Assembly (NCBI GenBank): GCA_002433075.1
Contig: DJHM01000043.1
Span: 42,572-70,873 of the forward strand
Length of the DNA: 28,302 nt
DNA from: Latescibacteria bacterium UBA6620
GTDB lineage: Bacteria > Latescibacterota > UBA2968
Direction of reading: 5' to 3'
Shown: one piece after another, positions 8,011 through 16,827 of the stretch
Layout: each line of letters opens with the position of its first letter
Numbering within the stretch: position 1 is the first letter of the stretch
The notes under the pieces: model-generated
Told to the model about the DNA's origin: nothing
Database searches by the model: none
What the model saw: only the letters and a program-made list of their open reading frames with translations
Program-made: the position numbers and the translations under genes

Positions 8011-9467
8011 GAAGACTCCCACTCAGGCTGCGCATCATCCTCGCGCTCGTCCTGCTTGCCGCGGGAACGTCGGCTGCCGTATCGGGCCTGACGACCTATT
8101 ACCTCAGCCAGACACCCCAGATCAGCACGAACCCCGAGCTGAGCAGCGCGCTCGAAATCGGGCTACAACTGGGCAAACGGGACTATGACACCCGAAAATC
8201 GAGGCTCCTCGACCTCGGGGACCGATGGTCGCGCGATCCCCGAATGATCGATGCCTATGAACGGGCCGACACCGCCGAACTGAATCGGATCGTGGGCTCC
8301 CGCCGTCTCGTCGCTCACTTCGCAGAGCCGAGTCAGGCCCTCGCGCGCTCAAAGCCCGCGGTGGGCAGAACCGGAGGCGATAATGCGCCGCTGCGTCTGA
8401 CCGTGCCCCTCCTGAAAGATGGGCGAGTCATCGGAACTCTGATCGTCGATGACCCTCTGGACGAACTCCTGAGCATCGAACGCGCGCTCCAGACCTACGG
8501 CCACATCGAAATGATCATCGACGAAATGCGACAGGGACTGTTCCAGAGCTACTTCGCCATCGGCGCGGGCGCGATGGTGCTCGCTCTCCTCATCGGTCTC
8601 AGAATCGGAATCGGGATCACGAACCCGCTCAGCACGTTGATTCGTGGGACCCGCGAACTTGCTCAGGACAACCTCGATTACCGTATCCCATCCGGTCCGC
8701 CGGACGAAATCGGCATGCTTATCGAATCCTTCAACCATATGGCGACCGACCTGCAGGAAAATCGACGACGACGAGTAGAGGCGGAAAAGGTCGCCGCGTG
8801 GCGCGAGATCGCCCGACGCCTTGCCCACGAAATCAAGAATCCCCTGACCCCCATCCAGCTTACGGTACAACAGATGCGGGACAAGTACACGGGCAAGGAC
8901 GAGGCCTACACCCGACTCCTCAACGATTGTACTGAAATCGTCACCGAAGAGGTGGAGAGCCTTCGATCGCTCGTACAGGAGTTCGCAGAGTTCGCACGAA
9001 TGCCCAGGCTCGCGCTCATGCCGCACGATCTGAACGCGGCCGTCAGGGACACCCTCAAGTTGTATCCGGACCAACAGGTCCGTCTGGATCTCGACGATCG
9101 GGCACCCCAGCTTCAGCTCGATCCGGAAGGATTCAGGAGGGTCCTCATTAATCTGGTCGAAAATTCCTTCGACGCAGCCGGCGAAGACAGTGCGATCTCC
9201 ATCCGCACCCGATTCGAGGATCCTCAGGTCGTTCTCGACATTGTCGACGAAGGCCCGGGCGTGGCAAGCCAGGACCGGGAACGCATCTTCGAACCCTATG
9301 TCTCTGGGAAGGAGGGCGGCACCGGGCTCGGGTTGGCCATGGTTCGAAGTATCGTGGAAGAGCATGGAGGCACCATCGCCGTGGCCGACGGCCCGGACGG
9401 TGGCGCCCAGTTTCAGATTCGCTTACCCGTTACGCAGCAGAACACATCGACGGAGGTCACATCGTGA
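8007..9467 (+). CDS. ntrY: NtrY-type membrane sensor histidine kinase
   Basis: This 486-residue kinase has a first membrane helix at about residues 9-30, an extracytoplasmic sensor region to about 175, and a second helix at about 182-204. A HAMP domain follows (NPLSTLIRGTRELAQ...), then a dimerisation helix with the phospho-accepting His274 in RRLAHEIKNPLTP, the signature spacing of NtrY proteins. The ATPase domain shows the N box (Asn386), DEGPG (414-418) and GTGLGL (438-443). On signal it should autophosphorylate and pass the phosphate to the NtrX-type regulator encoded next. Proteobacterial NtrY is longer, with several membrane helices and a PAS domain; this one has two helices and no evident PAS, so its signal may differ from nitrogen status. 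The start ATG overlaps the preceding stop, with GGAG eight bases before. Confidence 0.85.
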   Translation: MRRLPLRLRIILALVLLAAGTSAAVSGLTTYYLSQTPQISTNPELSSALEIGLQLGKRDYDTRKSRLLDLGDRWSRDPRMIDAYERADTAELNRIVGSRRLVAHFAEPSQALARSKPAVGRTGGDNAPLRLTVPLLKDGRVIGTLIVDDPLDELLSIERALQTYGHIEMIIDEMRQGLFQSYFAIGAGAMVLALLIGLRIGIGITNPLSTLIRGTRELAQDNLDYRIPSGPPDEIGMLIESFNHMATDLQENRRRRVEAEKVAAWREIARRLAHEIKNPLTPIQLTVQQMRDKYTGKDEAYTRLLNDCTEIVTEEVESLRSLVQEFAEFARMPRLALMPHDLNAAVRDTLKLYPDQQVRLDLDDRAPQLQLDPEGFRRVLINLVENSFDAAGEDSAISIRTRFEDPQVVLDIVDEGPGVASQDRERIFEPYVSGKEGGTGLGLAMVRSIVEEHGGTIAVADGPDGGAQFQIRLPVTQQNTSTEVTS

Positions 9468-10840
9468 GGGGAAAAACCATTCTTGTCGTCGATGACGAGC
9501 GCAATATCCGGCGATCGCTCGAAATGATTCTCGAAGGCGAGGGATTCGACGTCGTGTGCGCCGAGTCTGCGGACCAAGCACTCGAAGAGGTCGAAGCTAC
9601 GCACATCGATGTCGCCCTGCTCGATATCGTCATGCCCGGCACGAACGGTATCGACGCCCTGAAGATTCTCCAGGAGCGACACGCTCACATAGCCGTCATC
9701 GTCATCACGGGTCACGGCACAGTCCAGGACGCCGTCCAGGCAACCCGGCTCGGGGCGTACGATTTTCTCGAGAAGCCCCTGTCCAGGGAGAAAGTCCTCC
9801 TGTCCGTGTCCCACGCCCTGGAATCTTCCGGACTCGCCCAGGAAAACAAGGCGCTGCGCAAGAGAGTCGAGGCCAGTTACGAAATGGTGGGCGGCAGTTC
9901 GGATCTGGAAGCGATACGGGGACAGATCGCCAAAGTGGCCCCCTCGAACGGCCGGGTCATGATCCTGGGTGAGAGCGGGACCGGAAAGGAATTGATCGCC
10001 CGCGACATTCACACACAGAGTGGTCGGGCTGATGGTCCGTTCATCAAGGTGAACTGTGCTGCCATTCCCGAAGAGTTGATCGAAAGCGAACTCTTTGGTA
10101 GCGACAAGGGAGCTTTCACCGGCGCCGTCAATCAGCGCGACGGGAAGTTCCTGCAAGCCGATGGGGGCACACTCTTCCTGGACGAGATCGGCGATATGAG
10201 CCTGAGCGTCCAGGCCAAAGTGCTCCGAGCGCTCGAGCAAGGCGAGTTCGAGCGCGTCGGCGGATCGGCAACGATCCGCGTCGACGTGCGCGTCCTCGCC
10301 GCAACGAACAAGGATCTGGAATCCCAGGTGGAAAAGGGGGAATTCAGAGAGGACCTGTTCTTCAGACTGAATGTCGTCCCGATCGTCGCCCCACCGCTGC
10401 GGGAACGAAAGAGCGACGTTCCCCTGCTTGTCACCCACTTCCTCAGACTCTACGCCGAGACCAACGACTTCCGCCCCAAGGAGGTCGCTCCCGAGGCGAT
10501 GGACGCGCTCTGCAGGCACACCTGGCCGGGAAACATCCGCGAACTCCGCAACCTGGTGGAACGTCTCTCGATCATGGTCTCGGGGGACACCATCGAAGTC
10601 GGTGATCTGCCCCGATTCGAGGGGCTCGACAGGGGGGGTTCAGACTCGTCCGACGGACCAACTTGGCCTACAATCAATTTGGGGTTGACTCTCAAGGAAG
10701 TCCGGGAAAAAGTCGAGAAACACTACATATCCGATGCGCTCGAGTCGTGTGGGTGGAACGTGACTCAGACCGCAAGAACGCTTGGCATTGAGCGAACGAA
10801 CCTCCACAAGAAGATCAAATACTACGCGCTGGAGCGGTAG
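9464..10840 (+). CDS. ntrX: NtrX-type sigma-54-dependent response regulator
   Basis: The 458-residue protein has the full NtrC-class layout. The receiver contains Asp10/Asp11, phospho-acceptor Asp54 in LLDIVMPG, and Lys104. The AAA+ domain contains Walker A GESGTGKE (169-176), the sigma-54 contact loop GAFTGA (216-221), Walker B LFLDEIGD (Asp240-Glu241) and the RxxFR-type arginine region FREDLFFRLN. The C-terminus is a Fis-type helix-turn-helix (WNVTQTARTLGIERTNLHKKI). It should activate sigma-54 RNA polymerase when phosphorylated by the kinase encoded upstream. The sequence before GAFTGA is FGSDK where FGHEK is more usual. The start is GTG in a GTGA overlap with ntrY. Its own operon carries a candidate sigma-54 promoter, suggesting autoregulation. 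Confidence 0.9.
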   Translation: MRGKTILVVDDERNIRRSLEMILEGEGFDVVCAESADQALEEVEATHIDVALLDIVMPGTNGIDALKILQERHAHIAVIVITGHGTVQDAVQATRLGAYDFLEKPLSREKVLLSVSHALESSGLAQENKALRKRVEASYEMVGGSSDLEAIRGQIAKVAPSNGRVMILGESGTGKELIARDIHTQSGRADGPFIKVNCAAIPEELIESELFGSDKGAFTGAVNQRDGKFLQADGGTLFLDEIGDMSLSVQAKVLRALEQGEFERVGGSATIRVDVRVLAATNKDLESQVEKGEFREDLFFRLNVVPIVAPPLRERKSDVPLLVTHFLRLYAETNDFRPKEVAPEAMDALCRHTWPGNIRELRNLVERLSIMVSGDTIEVGDLPRFEGLDRGGSDSSDGPTWPTINLGLTLKEVREKVEKHYISDALESCGWNVTQTARTLGIERTNLHKKIKYYALER

Positions 10841-11966
10841 CCTTCAAAGGCTGGGCCCTCTCATTGCCCTCTCCGTGGCGTTTCTCGTAACCCCTCTCTA
10901 CGGCGAGACCGGGCCGGATCTGTCACGCAACGGAATCCTCCGATACAATCGGGTCGAAGGGCTCTTTGCCGGATACCGGCTCCACCTTTCACCCCGCAAG
11001 CATCGAAAGATTTCCTTCAGAGTCCAGGGTGGTTACGGCTTCAGCCTGCAGCAGGCGCGGTGGGAGATGGGTGTGTTCTACACCGGCAGGAAGACCGATT
11101 TTTCGCTAACCGCCTTCGACCGAACGCACACGAACGACGAGAGCATCATACGAACGGGCGAAAACACCTTCAACGCCCTTCTCTTCAAGGGAGACTACAG
11201 GGATTACTTCCGTGCGAAAAACGGGTTCTCGTTTTCGGGCCTCTACCGTCTTCGCAAGAACCTGAGGGTGCAGGGCAATCTGACCATTTCGACGCACAGC
11301 AGCATGCCCGTTCAAGTCGGGTGGAGCCTCTACCGCAACAGCGATGCGTTCCGACCGAATCCCGCCGTCCGCGAAGGCGATGTCGGCCACGTCAAACTCG
11401 CCATCGTTTATGATGACCGTCGCAAGGGGCCGGTCTTCCGAAACGGGACGTTCCTCGGCCTAACCTACGAACGAGGTTTCCGCGAGTTCCCGTTCGACGG
11501 GTTTCAGTTCGCCGCGAACCGGCGCCAGAAGACCATCTTCGGAAAGCAGGCTTTCATCCTTCGATTCCTGGCTGGTAGCCGGGAGAGCATCGACGAGCAA
11601 CTCCTGTTCGACCTGGGAGGGGTCAGCACGCTACGAGGCTACCGAATCAAAGAGTACACGGGGAATCGTGTGCTTCTCCTCAACATCGACTACCTGTTCA
11701 ACGGCGACCTGTTCCGCAAAGTCCCGATCAAGGGTGCCCACCTCGCCGAACTCATCCTCTTCGCCGACGCCGGCTGGACGGGGCGATCCCTACGGTCCGA
11801 CCATCTCTTCAAGGGGTTTGGGAGTTTCCGGTTCGGCGATCTGAAGACCAATGTCGGCGCCGCGCTCTCGCTCTACCGGCAACTCATTCGCCTCAACTTC
11901 GCCCGCCGGTTCGAAGGGGACATCGACGACTGGACGCTGTCGTTAAGGTTCAGGCGGGAGCTGTAG
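10782..11966 (+). CDS. POTRA-less Omp85/TamA-like outer membrane barrel protein
   Basis: The protein has a hydrophobic export signal (LGPLIALSVAFLVTPLYG) and then LRYNRVEGLFAGYRL, a start I associate with barrel domains of the surface antigen family. Many alternating strands follow, with LGGVSTLRGYRIKEYTGNRVLLLNIDYLF near residue 285 matching the conserved Omp85 G-G-x-x-x-x-R-G-Y gating motif in pieces. There is no POTRA domain, so it cannot receive substrates the way BamA does; it may be a translocation pore or a structural barrel. The start is unclear. TTG at 10782 or 10788 lies inside the end of ntrX, and CTG at 10851 follows AAAGG directly. Coupled translation from ntrX is likely. It closes the operon; the next gene runs convergently. 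Confidence 0.7.
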   Translation: MALSERTSTRRSNTTRWSGSLQRLGPLIALSVAFLVTPLYGETGPDLSRNGILRYNRVEGLFAGYRLHLSPRKHRKISFRVQGGYGFSLQQARWEMGVFYTGRKTDFSLTAFDRTHTNDESIIRTGENTFNALLFKGDYRDYFRAKNGFSFSGLYRLRKNLRVQGNLTISTHSSMPVQVGWSLYRNSDAFRPNPAVREGDVGHVKLAIVYDDRRKGPVFRNGTFLGLTYERGFREFPFDGFQFAANRRQKTIFGKQAFILRFLAGSRESIDEQLLFDLGGVSTLRGYRIKEYTGNRVLLLNIDYLFNGDLFRKVPIKGAHLAELILFADAGWTGRSLRSDHLFKGFGSFRFGDLKTNVGAALSLYRQLIRLNFARRFEGDIDDWTLSLRFRREL

Positions 11967-11987
11967 CGAGGTCGTCGCAACCCTAAC

Positions 11988-12030
11988 CAGAAAGAAACCG
12001 GCCGTCCCGATCTACGCGTCGAGACGGCCG
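11988..12030 (-). terminator. Intrinsic terminator for the minus-strand gene run
   Basis: An 8-bp perfect stem (CGGCCGTC at 11999-12006 with GACGGCCG at 12023-12030) has a 16-nt loop. On the minus strand it is followed by GGTTTCTTTC, a T-rich tail. It lies 35 bases beyond the Gfo/Idh stop and separates the two convergent operons. Confidence 0.65.
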
Positions 12031-12064
12031 AATCATTCGCAACCAGAATCATTTTGCGCCCGGA

Positions 12065-13057
12065 CTATATCTCGACGTCAACGCTCTTTCCGCTCTCCGC
12101 CGATGCCCGCGCCGAATCCAGAACTCGCATCACGCGAAGCGCGTGCTCGCCCGTGATAATCAGATCCTTCCCTTCCCGAAGATGCTCGGCCACGTTCACG
12201 TGCAGATTCTCCCGTTCGACCGCTCTCGATCTTCGCAACTCGTAGTCTTCACCCCAGATCGTAACCGATTCCCCGCGTCCTCCCTCGTCCGTCAAGGTGG
12301 CTTCTGTCCCCAGAACGAACCACTTGTAGGGAAGGCTCGCGTAAGAGACATCCGCTTTGCCGGCGCGCGCCCGGACGCCGTCGTCGAAGACCATCGAGAT
12401 ATCGAACAGGTCTTCCGCGTCTCCCCACTTGATGTGTCGAACATCTGCGAAAATCTGTATCACTTTTCGGTCGCCGAGAAGATCCAGAATCTGCTCGACC
12501 CAGTGTGGCCCGAAGTCGAACATCGTCCCACCCCCCGCCGAGGCCGTAATTCGCCACGCCTGGTTGTATTCGGGAACACCAAAACCCACAGCGGGCCTCG
12601 CCCCCATCGTGCGGTTCTCCACGGAGATGAGATCTCCCACCAGACCTTCTTGAACAGCCGCCTTCACTCGCCGGTAATCGTTGTCGTAGTGGCGGTTGTG
12701 ATTCACGGTGAGGGTCACTCCGTTCACCCTGGCCGCATCGAGCATTTCCTCCGCCTCTGACGCACGAAGCGCCATTGGTTTCTCGATCAGCATATGCTTC
12801 TTCGCCTCCGCGACCACCAACGCGTCTGCGTAGTGCGCCGAGGAATGTGTCGTAATCAGGACCAGCTCGATGTCCCACGACAATAACGCATCCAGATTGT
12901 CGGTCACTTTCAGACCCTCTTCGGCTGCAGCGTCACGTCTGGATTCCGTGATGTCGCAGACGCCGATTACATCGTAGAGTCCACATTCCCGCATGGACTC
13001 CAGATGGTTCGCCGCCATGCGGCCGTACCCGATAATCCCCGTCCTGATGGGTTCCAT
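12065..13057 (-). CDS. Gfo/Idh/MocA-family oxidoreductase
   Basis: The 330-residue protein has an N-terminal NAD(P)-binding fold (GIIGYGRMAANH near residue 8) and the family's EKPMAL motif (about residues 92-97), whose lysine contacts cofactor and substrate. The C-terminal domain has GGGTMFDFGPHWVEQIL, with a histidine in the usual catalytic position. Such enzymes oxidise or reduce sugars, inositols or their derivatives. Nothing in the sequence fixes the substrate. ATG 13057 and GTG 13060 are adjacent; AGGAG at 13068-13072 could serve either. It lies 75 bases after ahcY in the same direction, separated by a hairpin, so it may be partly independent of the methyl-cycle genes. Confidence 0.85.
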   Translation of the reverse strand: MEPIRTGIIGYGRMAANHLESMRECGLYDVIGVCDITESRRDAAAEEGLKVTDNLDALLSWDIELVLITTHSSAHYADALVVAEAKKHMLIEKPMALRASEAEEMLDAARVNGVTLTVNHNRHYDNDYRRVKAAVQEGLVGDLISVENRTMGARPAVGFGVPEYNQAWRITASAGGGTMFDFGPHWVEQILDLLGDRKVIQIFADVRHIKWGDAEDLFDISMVFDDGVRARAGKADVSYASLPYKWFVLGTEATLTDEGGRGESVTIWGEDYELRRSRAVERENLHVNVAEHLREGKDLIITGEHALRVMRVLDSARASAESGKSVDVEI

Positions 13058-13080
13058 CACTCACGCTCTCCTAATAAACG

Positions 13081-13105
13081 AGCGGGCGAGGAAACCCCGC
13101 CCGCT
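13081..13105 (-). terminator. Stem-loop between ahcY and the oxidoreductase gene
   Basis: AGCGGGCG (13081-13088) pairs with CGCCCGCT (13098-13105) around a nine-base loop. On the minus strand the stem lies 27 bases after the ahcY stop and is followed by CGTTTATT, a weak T-tract. It may reduce read-through into the oxidoreductase, whose ribosome site begins only eight bases further on. Confidence 0.5.
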
Positions 13106-13132
13106 TTAGATCCTAACGCCTTTATTCTTACA

Positions 13133-14572
13133 TCAATACTTGTAGTGCTCGGGCTTGTACGGGCCCTCCACCGGAACTCCGATGTAATCCGCCTGGTGCT
13201 TGGATAGCGACGTCAGCTTCACACCAAGTTTGTCCAGGTGGAGTCTCGCAACCTCTTCATCCAGATGCTTGGGCAGTCGGTAAACATCGATCGGCCTCTG
13301 ATTCTCCCACAGGTCGATCTGGGCCAGAACCTGATTGGTGAACGAATTGGACATGACGAACGACGGGTGTCCCGTCGCGCATCCCAGGTTCACGAGACGC
13401 CCTTCGGCCAGGATGAAGATCGACCTTCCGTCTGGGAATGTGTACTTGTCGACCTGAGGCTTCACCTCTTCTTTCACGACCCCTGGTGCGGATTCCAGCT
13501 TCTCCACCTGGATCTCGTTGTCGAAGTGACCGATGTTGCAGACGATCGTCTGGTCCAGCATTTTTTCCATATGCTCGAACCGAATGATGTCGCAATTCCC
13601 CGTCGTCGTTACGTAGATGTTCGCCTCTTCCAGCGAATCCTCAATCGGCTTGACCTCGTAGCCTTCCATCGCAGCCTGGAGGGCACAGATGGGATCGACC
13701 TCGTTCACGATCACGCGCGCCCCGAATCCGCGCATCGACTGTACGCAGCCCTTCCCGACATCCCCATAGCCGCAGACCACGACAACTTTCCCTGCCACCA
13801 TCACATCGGTGGCCCGCTTGATGCCATCGGCCAGTGATTCGCGACATCCGTAAAGATTGTCGAACTTCGACTTGGTGACGGAGTCGTTCACGTTGATGGC
13901 GGGGAAGAGCAACCGACCTTCTTCCTTCATCTGATACAGGCGGTGGACGCCTGTCGTCGTCTCTTCCGAAACCCCCTTGACCTCTTCAACCATCCGGTGC
14001 CAGAACTGGCCGTCCCTCTCCAGCTGCCTCTTGAGCAAGGCGTTGATGATCGCCAGTTCCCGATTGTCGGTGGGTTCGTCAAGAATCGTCGCATCATCTT
14101 CAGCTGCGTAGCCACGATGGATCAACAACGTGGCGTCGCCACCATCGTCAACGATCAACTGCGGGCCCTTTCCGTCTGGAAAGCTGAGGGCCTGTAACGT
14201 ACACTCCCAGTATTCCTCGAGCGTCTCCCCTTTCCACGCAAAGACCGGCGTTCCGCCCTCCGCGATCGCCGCCGCTGCGTGGTCTTGCGTAGAGAAGATG
14301 TTGCACGAAGCCCATCGCACGTCCGCGCCCAGCGCTTTCAGACTCTCGATCAGCACAGCCGTCTGGATCGTCATGTGAAGAGATCCTGTGATCCGAATGT
14401 CTTGCAGGGGACCCTTGTTTCCGTACTTCTCCCTCACCGACATCAGACCGGGCATTTCCTGTTCAGCGATGATGATTTCACGTCGGCCGAACCCGGTTTC
14501 GGCCTCATCGGAGATTTTATAGTTCAGCCCTGAATAGTCGGGCAGTTGGATCTCATCGACTGCGATTAGCAT
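13133..14572 (-). CDS. ahcY: Adenosylhomocysteinase
   Basis: The 479-residue enzyme reversibly splits S-adenosylhomocysteine into adenosine and homocysteine, removing the inhibitor of methyl transfer. Visible hallmarks are RITGSLHMTIQTAVLIE, WASCNIFSTQDHAAAA, GYGDVGKGC (the NAD-binding turn), TTGNCDII, CNIGHFDNEI, and a C-terminus ending HYKY that reaches the partner active site in the tetramer. The length fits the long form of the family, which contains an insertion of about 40 residues in the substrate domain. The ATG at 14572 is preceded by AAAGGA. It follows metK by 29 bases, so the two genes run two steps of the activated-methyl cycle from one transcript. Confidence 0.96.
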   Translation of the reverse strand: MLIAVDEIQLPDYSGLNYKISDEAETGFGRREIIIAEQEMPGLMSVREKYGNKGPLQDIRITGSLHMTIQTAVLIESLKALGADVRWASCNIFSTQDHAAAAIAEGGTPVFAWKGETLEEYWECTLQALSFPDGKGPQLIVDDGGDATLLIHRGYAAEDDATILDEPTDNRELAIINALLKRQLERDGQFWHRMVEEVKGVSEETTTGVHRLYQMKEEGRLLFPAINVNDSVTKSKFDNLYGCRESLADGIKRATDVMVAGKVVVVCGYGDVGKGCVQSMRGFGARVIVNEVDPICALQAAMEGYEVKPIEDSLEEANIYVTTTGNCDIIRFEHMEKMLDQTIVCNIGHFDNEIQVEKLESAPGVVKEEVKPQVDKYTFPDGRSIFILAEGRLVNLGCATGHPSFVMSNSFTNQVLAQIDLWENQRPIDVYRLPKHLDEEVARLHLDKLGVKLTSLSKHQADYIGVPVEGPYKPEHYKY

Positions 14573-14601
14573 GGTACATCCTTTGGAATGATGACGGTCG
14601 G

Positions 14602-15762
14602 CTACAAACCCGCGTCTCTCTTCAGCGCCGCGGCCTTCTCCGTTTTCTCCCAGGTAAATCCATCTCCTTTGCGACCGAAATGGCCGTACGCGGCCGTCGG
14701 TGTGTAGACGGGTCGCAGGAGTCTGAGTTTCTTGATGATTCCGGTTGGGGTCAGGTCGAAGTGCTTCTCGATCAGACTGACCAGCGTGTCGTCGTCTACG
14801 CGTCCCGTTCCGAAAGTGTCAACCGCGATCGAAACCGGCTGGGCAACACCGATCGCGTAGGCGAGCTGAACTTCGCAGCGACCCACCAGCCCCGCCTTGA
14901 CGACGTTCTTGGCCACCCAGCGGGCTGCATAATGGGCGCTGCGATCCACCTTGCTTGGATCTTTGCCTGAAAAGGCGCCGCCCCCGTGACGACCCATTCC
15001 CCCGTAGGTATCGACGATGATTTTCCGTCCGGTCAGCCCCGTGTCTCCGTGCGGGCCACCGACCACGAATCGACCGGTCGGGTTCACGTGATAGATCGTG
15101 TCCCGATCCAGAAATCGGGCCGGCACGATCGGTTTGATCACCTGCTTGATGACATCGTTCGTGATTCGCGAATGACTGACTTTGTCATCGTGCTGCGTCG
15201 AAATGACCACGGTATGCACGCGAATCGGTTTCCCGTCCTCATATTCGACCGTCACCTGGGACTTACTGTCCGGCCTCAGGTAGGGAATCTTCCGTGCCTT
15301 GCGCAGTCTGGCCAGCCGTTCGACCAGCTTGTGCGCCATCATAATGGGCAACGGCATCAACTCGGGCGTCTCGCGGCACGCATAGCCGAACATCATTCCC
15401 TGGTCGCCTGCGCCTTGCTCCTCGTGCAAGCCCTCGCCTGCTGACACCCCCTGCGAGATGTCCGACGACTGTTGATGCAGCGCGACCAGCACGCCGCAGG
15501 ACTGCGCGTCGAAGCCGTAGGCGGAATCGGTATATCCGATGCGGCTGATCGTCTCACGAACCAGCTCGGAGACGTCCACACGGGCTTTGCTTGTCACCTC
15601 GCCGGAAACGATGACCTGCCCGGTTGTGACGAGCGTTTCACACGCCACGCGCGATCTCGAATCCTGCGCGATCATCGCATCGAGCACGGCATCTGATATC
15701 TGGTCGCTGACTTTGTCCGGATGTCCTTCGGAAACGGACTCCGACGTAAAAAGATGACGCAT
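14602..15762 (-). CDS. metK: S-adenosylmethionine synthetase
   Basis: The enzyme makes S-adenosylmethionine from methionine and ATP. The start MRHLFTSESVSEGHPDKVSDQ is the canonical beginning, so I use ATG 15762 (GGAG six bases before) and discard the 13-residue upstream extension. GHPDK, GVLVALHQQSSDIS, GAGDQGMMFGYA, and GGGAFSGKDPSKVDRSAHYAA with its catalytic lysine and aspartate are all present. At 386 residues the length is normal. I see no SAM-responsive leader upstream: only 57 bases separate it from the preceding gene, and nothing there looks like a SAM riboswitch. It is followed directly by ahcY. Confidence 0.96.
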   Translation of the reverse strand: MRHLFTSESVSEGHPDKVSDQISDAVLDAMIAQDSRSRVACETLVTTGQVIVSGEVTSKARVDVSELVRETISRIGYTDSAYGFDAQSCGVLVALHQQSSDISQGVSAGEGLHEEQGAGDQGMMFGYACRETPELMPLPIMMAHKLVERLARLRKARKIPYLRPDSKSQVTVEYEDGKPIRVHTVVISTQHDDKVSHSRITNDVIKQVIKPIVPARFLDRDTIYHVNPTGRFVVGGPHGDTGLTGRKIIVDTYGGMGRHGGGAFSGKDPSKVDRSAHYAARWVAKNVVKAGLVGRCEVQLAYAIGVAQPVSIAVDTFGTGRVDDDTLVSLIEKHFDLTPTGIIKKLRLLRPVYTPTAAYGHFGRKGDGFTWEKTEKAAALKRDAGL

Positions 15763-15819
15763 ACAAACTCCGAATTCAGGTGACAGGCGATGCCGGAGCA
15801 CGGTGCCCCGACAAAAGAT

Positions 15820-16827
15820 TCAATACAGGCTCACTTGGGAAGAGTCGCCGACATTCAGACGCCGACGTCCCGCCTCGACTGTGGCGTGATCGCCGATCAA
15901 CGACTGGTCAAGGTTGCATCCGGTCAAATGGGCGCCGGTACCGACGATCGTGTCCCTGAGCACCGACTCTGCGATTCTGGCATCCTCCCCCACAGACACG
16001 TACGGCCCGATGATCGAACGTGTAATGTCGGCAGATGGATCGATATGCACAGGAGGCACGATGACGACGCCCTCCCTCGGTTCGAGGGGTGGGATCCGTC
16101 CAAGCAGGTGACGATTGGTTTCCAGGAGCGATTCCGGCGCCCCGCAGTCGTACCAGTTGTCGACGGTGAACGCCTCCATCCGGGCCCCTTCATCGACCAT
16201 CAGGCCGAAAGCGTCCGTCAACTGGAATTCGCCTCTGGAGCGGACATCGTCGACGATCAAGCGATCCAGACACGCGAAGAGCCGTTCACTGTCGCGAATC
16301 AGGTTGACCCCGACGATCGCCGTATCCGACACAAAGGTCTCGGGTTTCTCGACCAGCCTGAGAATCCGGTTTCCGTCGAGCTCGACCACGCCGAAGCGAC
16401 CCGGGTCTTCCACACGCCGGACGCCGATGACCCCATCCGCATCACGTTCCACCGCCTCGTCCAGCCCCCCCTCGAAGACCGTGTCTCCGTATACGATCAG
16501 CACCGGCTTCCCTTGCGTGACCGGGGCCGCCAGATGGACCGCGTGTCCCAGTCCGAGGGGCTGGGGTTGCTCGATTGCCTCGACCTCGCAGTTCCCGTAT
16601 TTCTCCCGGGCAAAGGTCAGAATCTGATCCCCACGGTAGCCCACGACCAGGGCAATCCTTCGCACGCCCAGCGCAACCACCTTGTCGAGGATATGCCCCA
16701 GGATCGGTTTGCCACCGACCGTCAGCAGGGGCTTCGGAGTAGAGTGGGTGTGCGGCCGCAATCGGGTTCCGGCGCCTGCCGCCGGTATGATTGCCCAGCC
16801 CTCTGACAGATCAGTTGAGGAAGGCAG
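15820..16827 (-). CDS. Sugar-1-phosphate nucleotidylyltransferase with C-terminal beta-helix repeats
   Basis: The nucleotide-binding loop WAIIPAAGAGTRLRP, followed by KPLL, defines the sugar-phosphate nucleotidylyltransferase family (RmlA, GalU, GlmU-like). VIYGDTVF-type, VEKPE and DNWYDCGAPESLLETNR segments complete the catalytic domain. The last 80 residues are hexapeptide-like repeats (ITRSIIGPYVSVGEDARI), as in the long RmlA type. It should join a sugar phosphate to UTP or dTTP for glycan synthesis. The first ordinary start, TTG 16761, lies inside the nucleotide loop and would destroy it. Upstream to the in-frame stop at 16852-16854 there is no ATG, GTG or TTG, so I use CTG 16825-16827, which sits six bases after GGAGGG (16833-16838) within ptsI. 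It therefore overlaps ptsI by 17 bp. Confidence 0.8.
   Translation of the reverse strand: MPSSTDLSEGWAIIPAAGAGTRLRPHTHSTPKPLLTVGGKPILGHILDKVVALGVRRIALVVGYRGDQILTFAREKYGNCEVEAIEQPQPLGLGHAVHLAAPVTQGKPVLIVYGDTVFEGGLDEAVERDADGVIGVRRVEDPGRFGVVELDGNRILRLVEKPETFVSDTAIVGVNLIRDSERLFACLDRLIVDDVRSRGEFQLTDAFGLMVDEGARMEAFTVDNWYDCGAPESLLETNRHLLGRIPPLEPREGVVIVPPVHIDPSADITRSIIGPYVSVGEDARIAESVLRDTIVGTGAHLTGCNLDQSLIGDHATVEAGRRRLNVGDSSQVSLY

Noticed and set aside
8349..10519. Two long minus-strand frames (338 and 368 codons) opposite ntrY and ntrX
   Set aside because: The plus-strand frames carry all kinase and activator motifs; the antisense products have none.
15763..15819. SAM riboswitch upstream of metK
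   Set aside because: The gap is only 57 bases and shows neither the length nor a multi-stem layout expected of a SAM-sensing leader.
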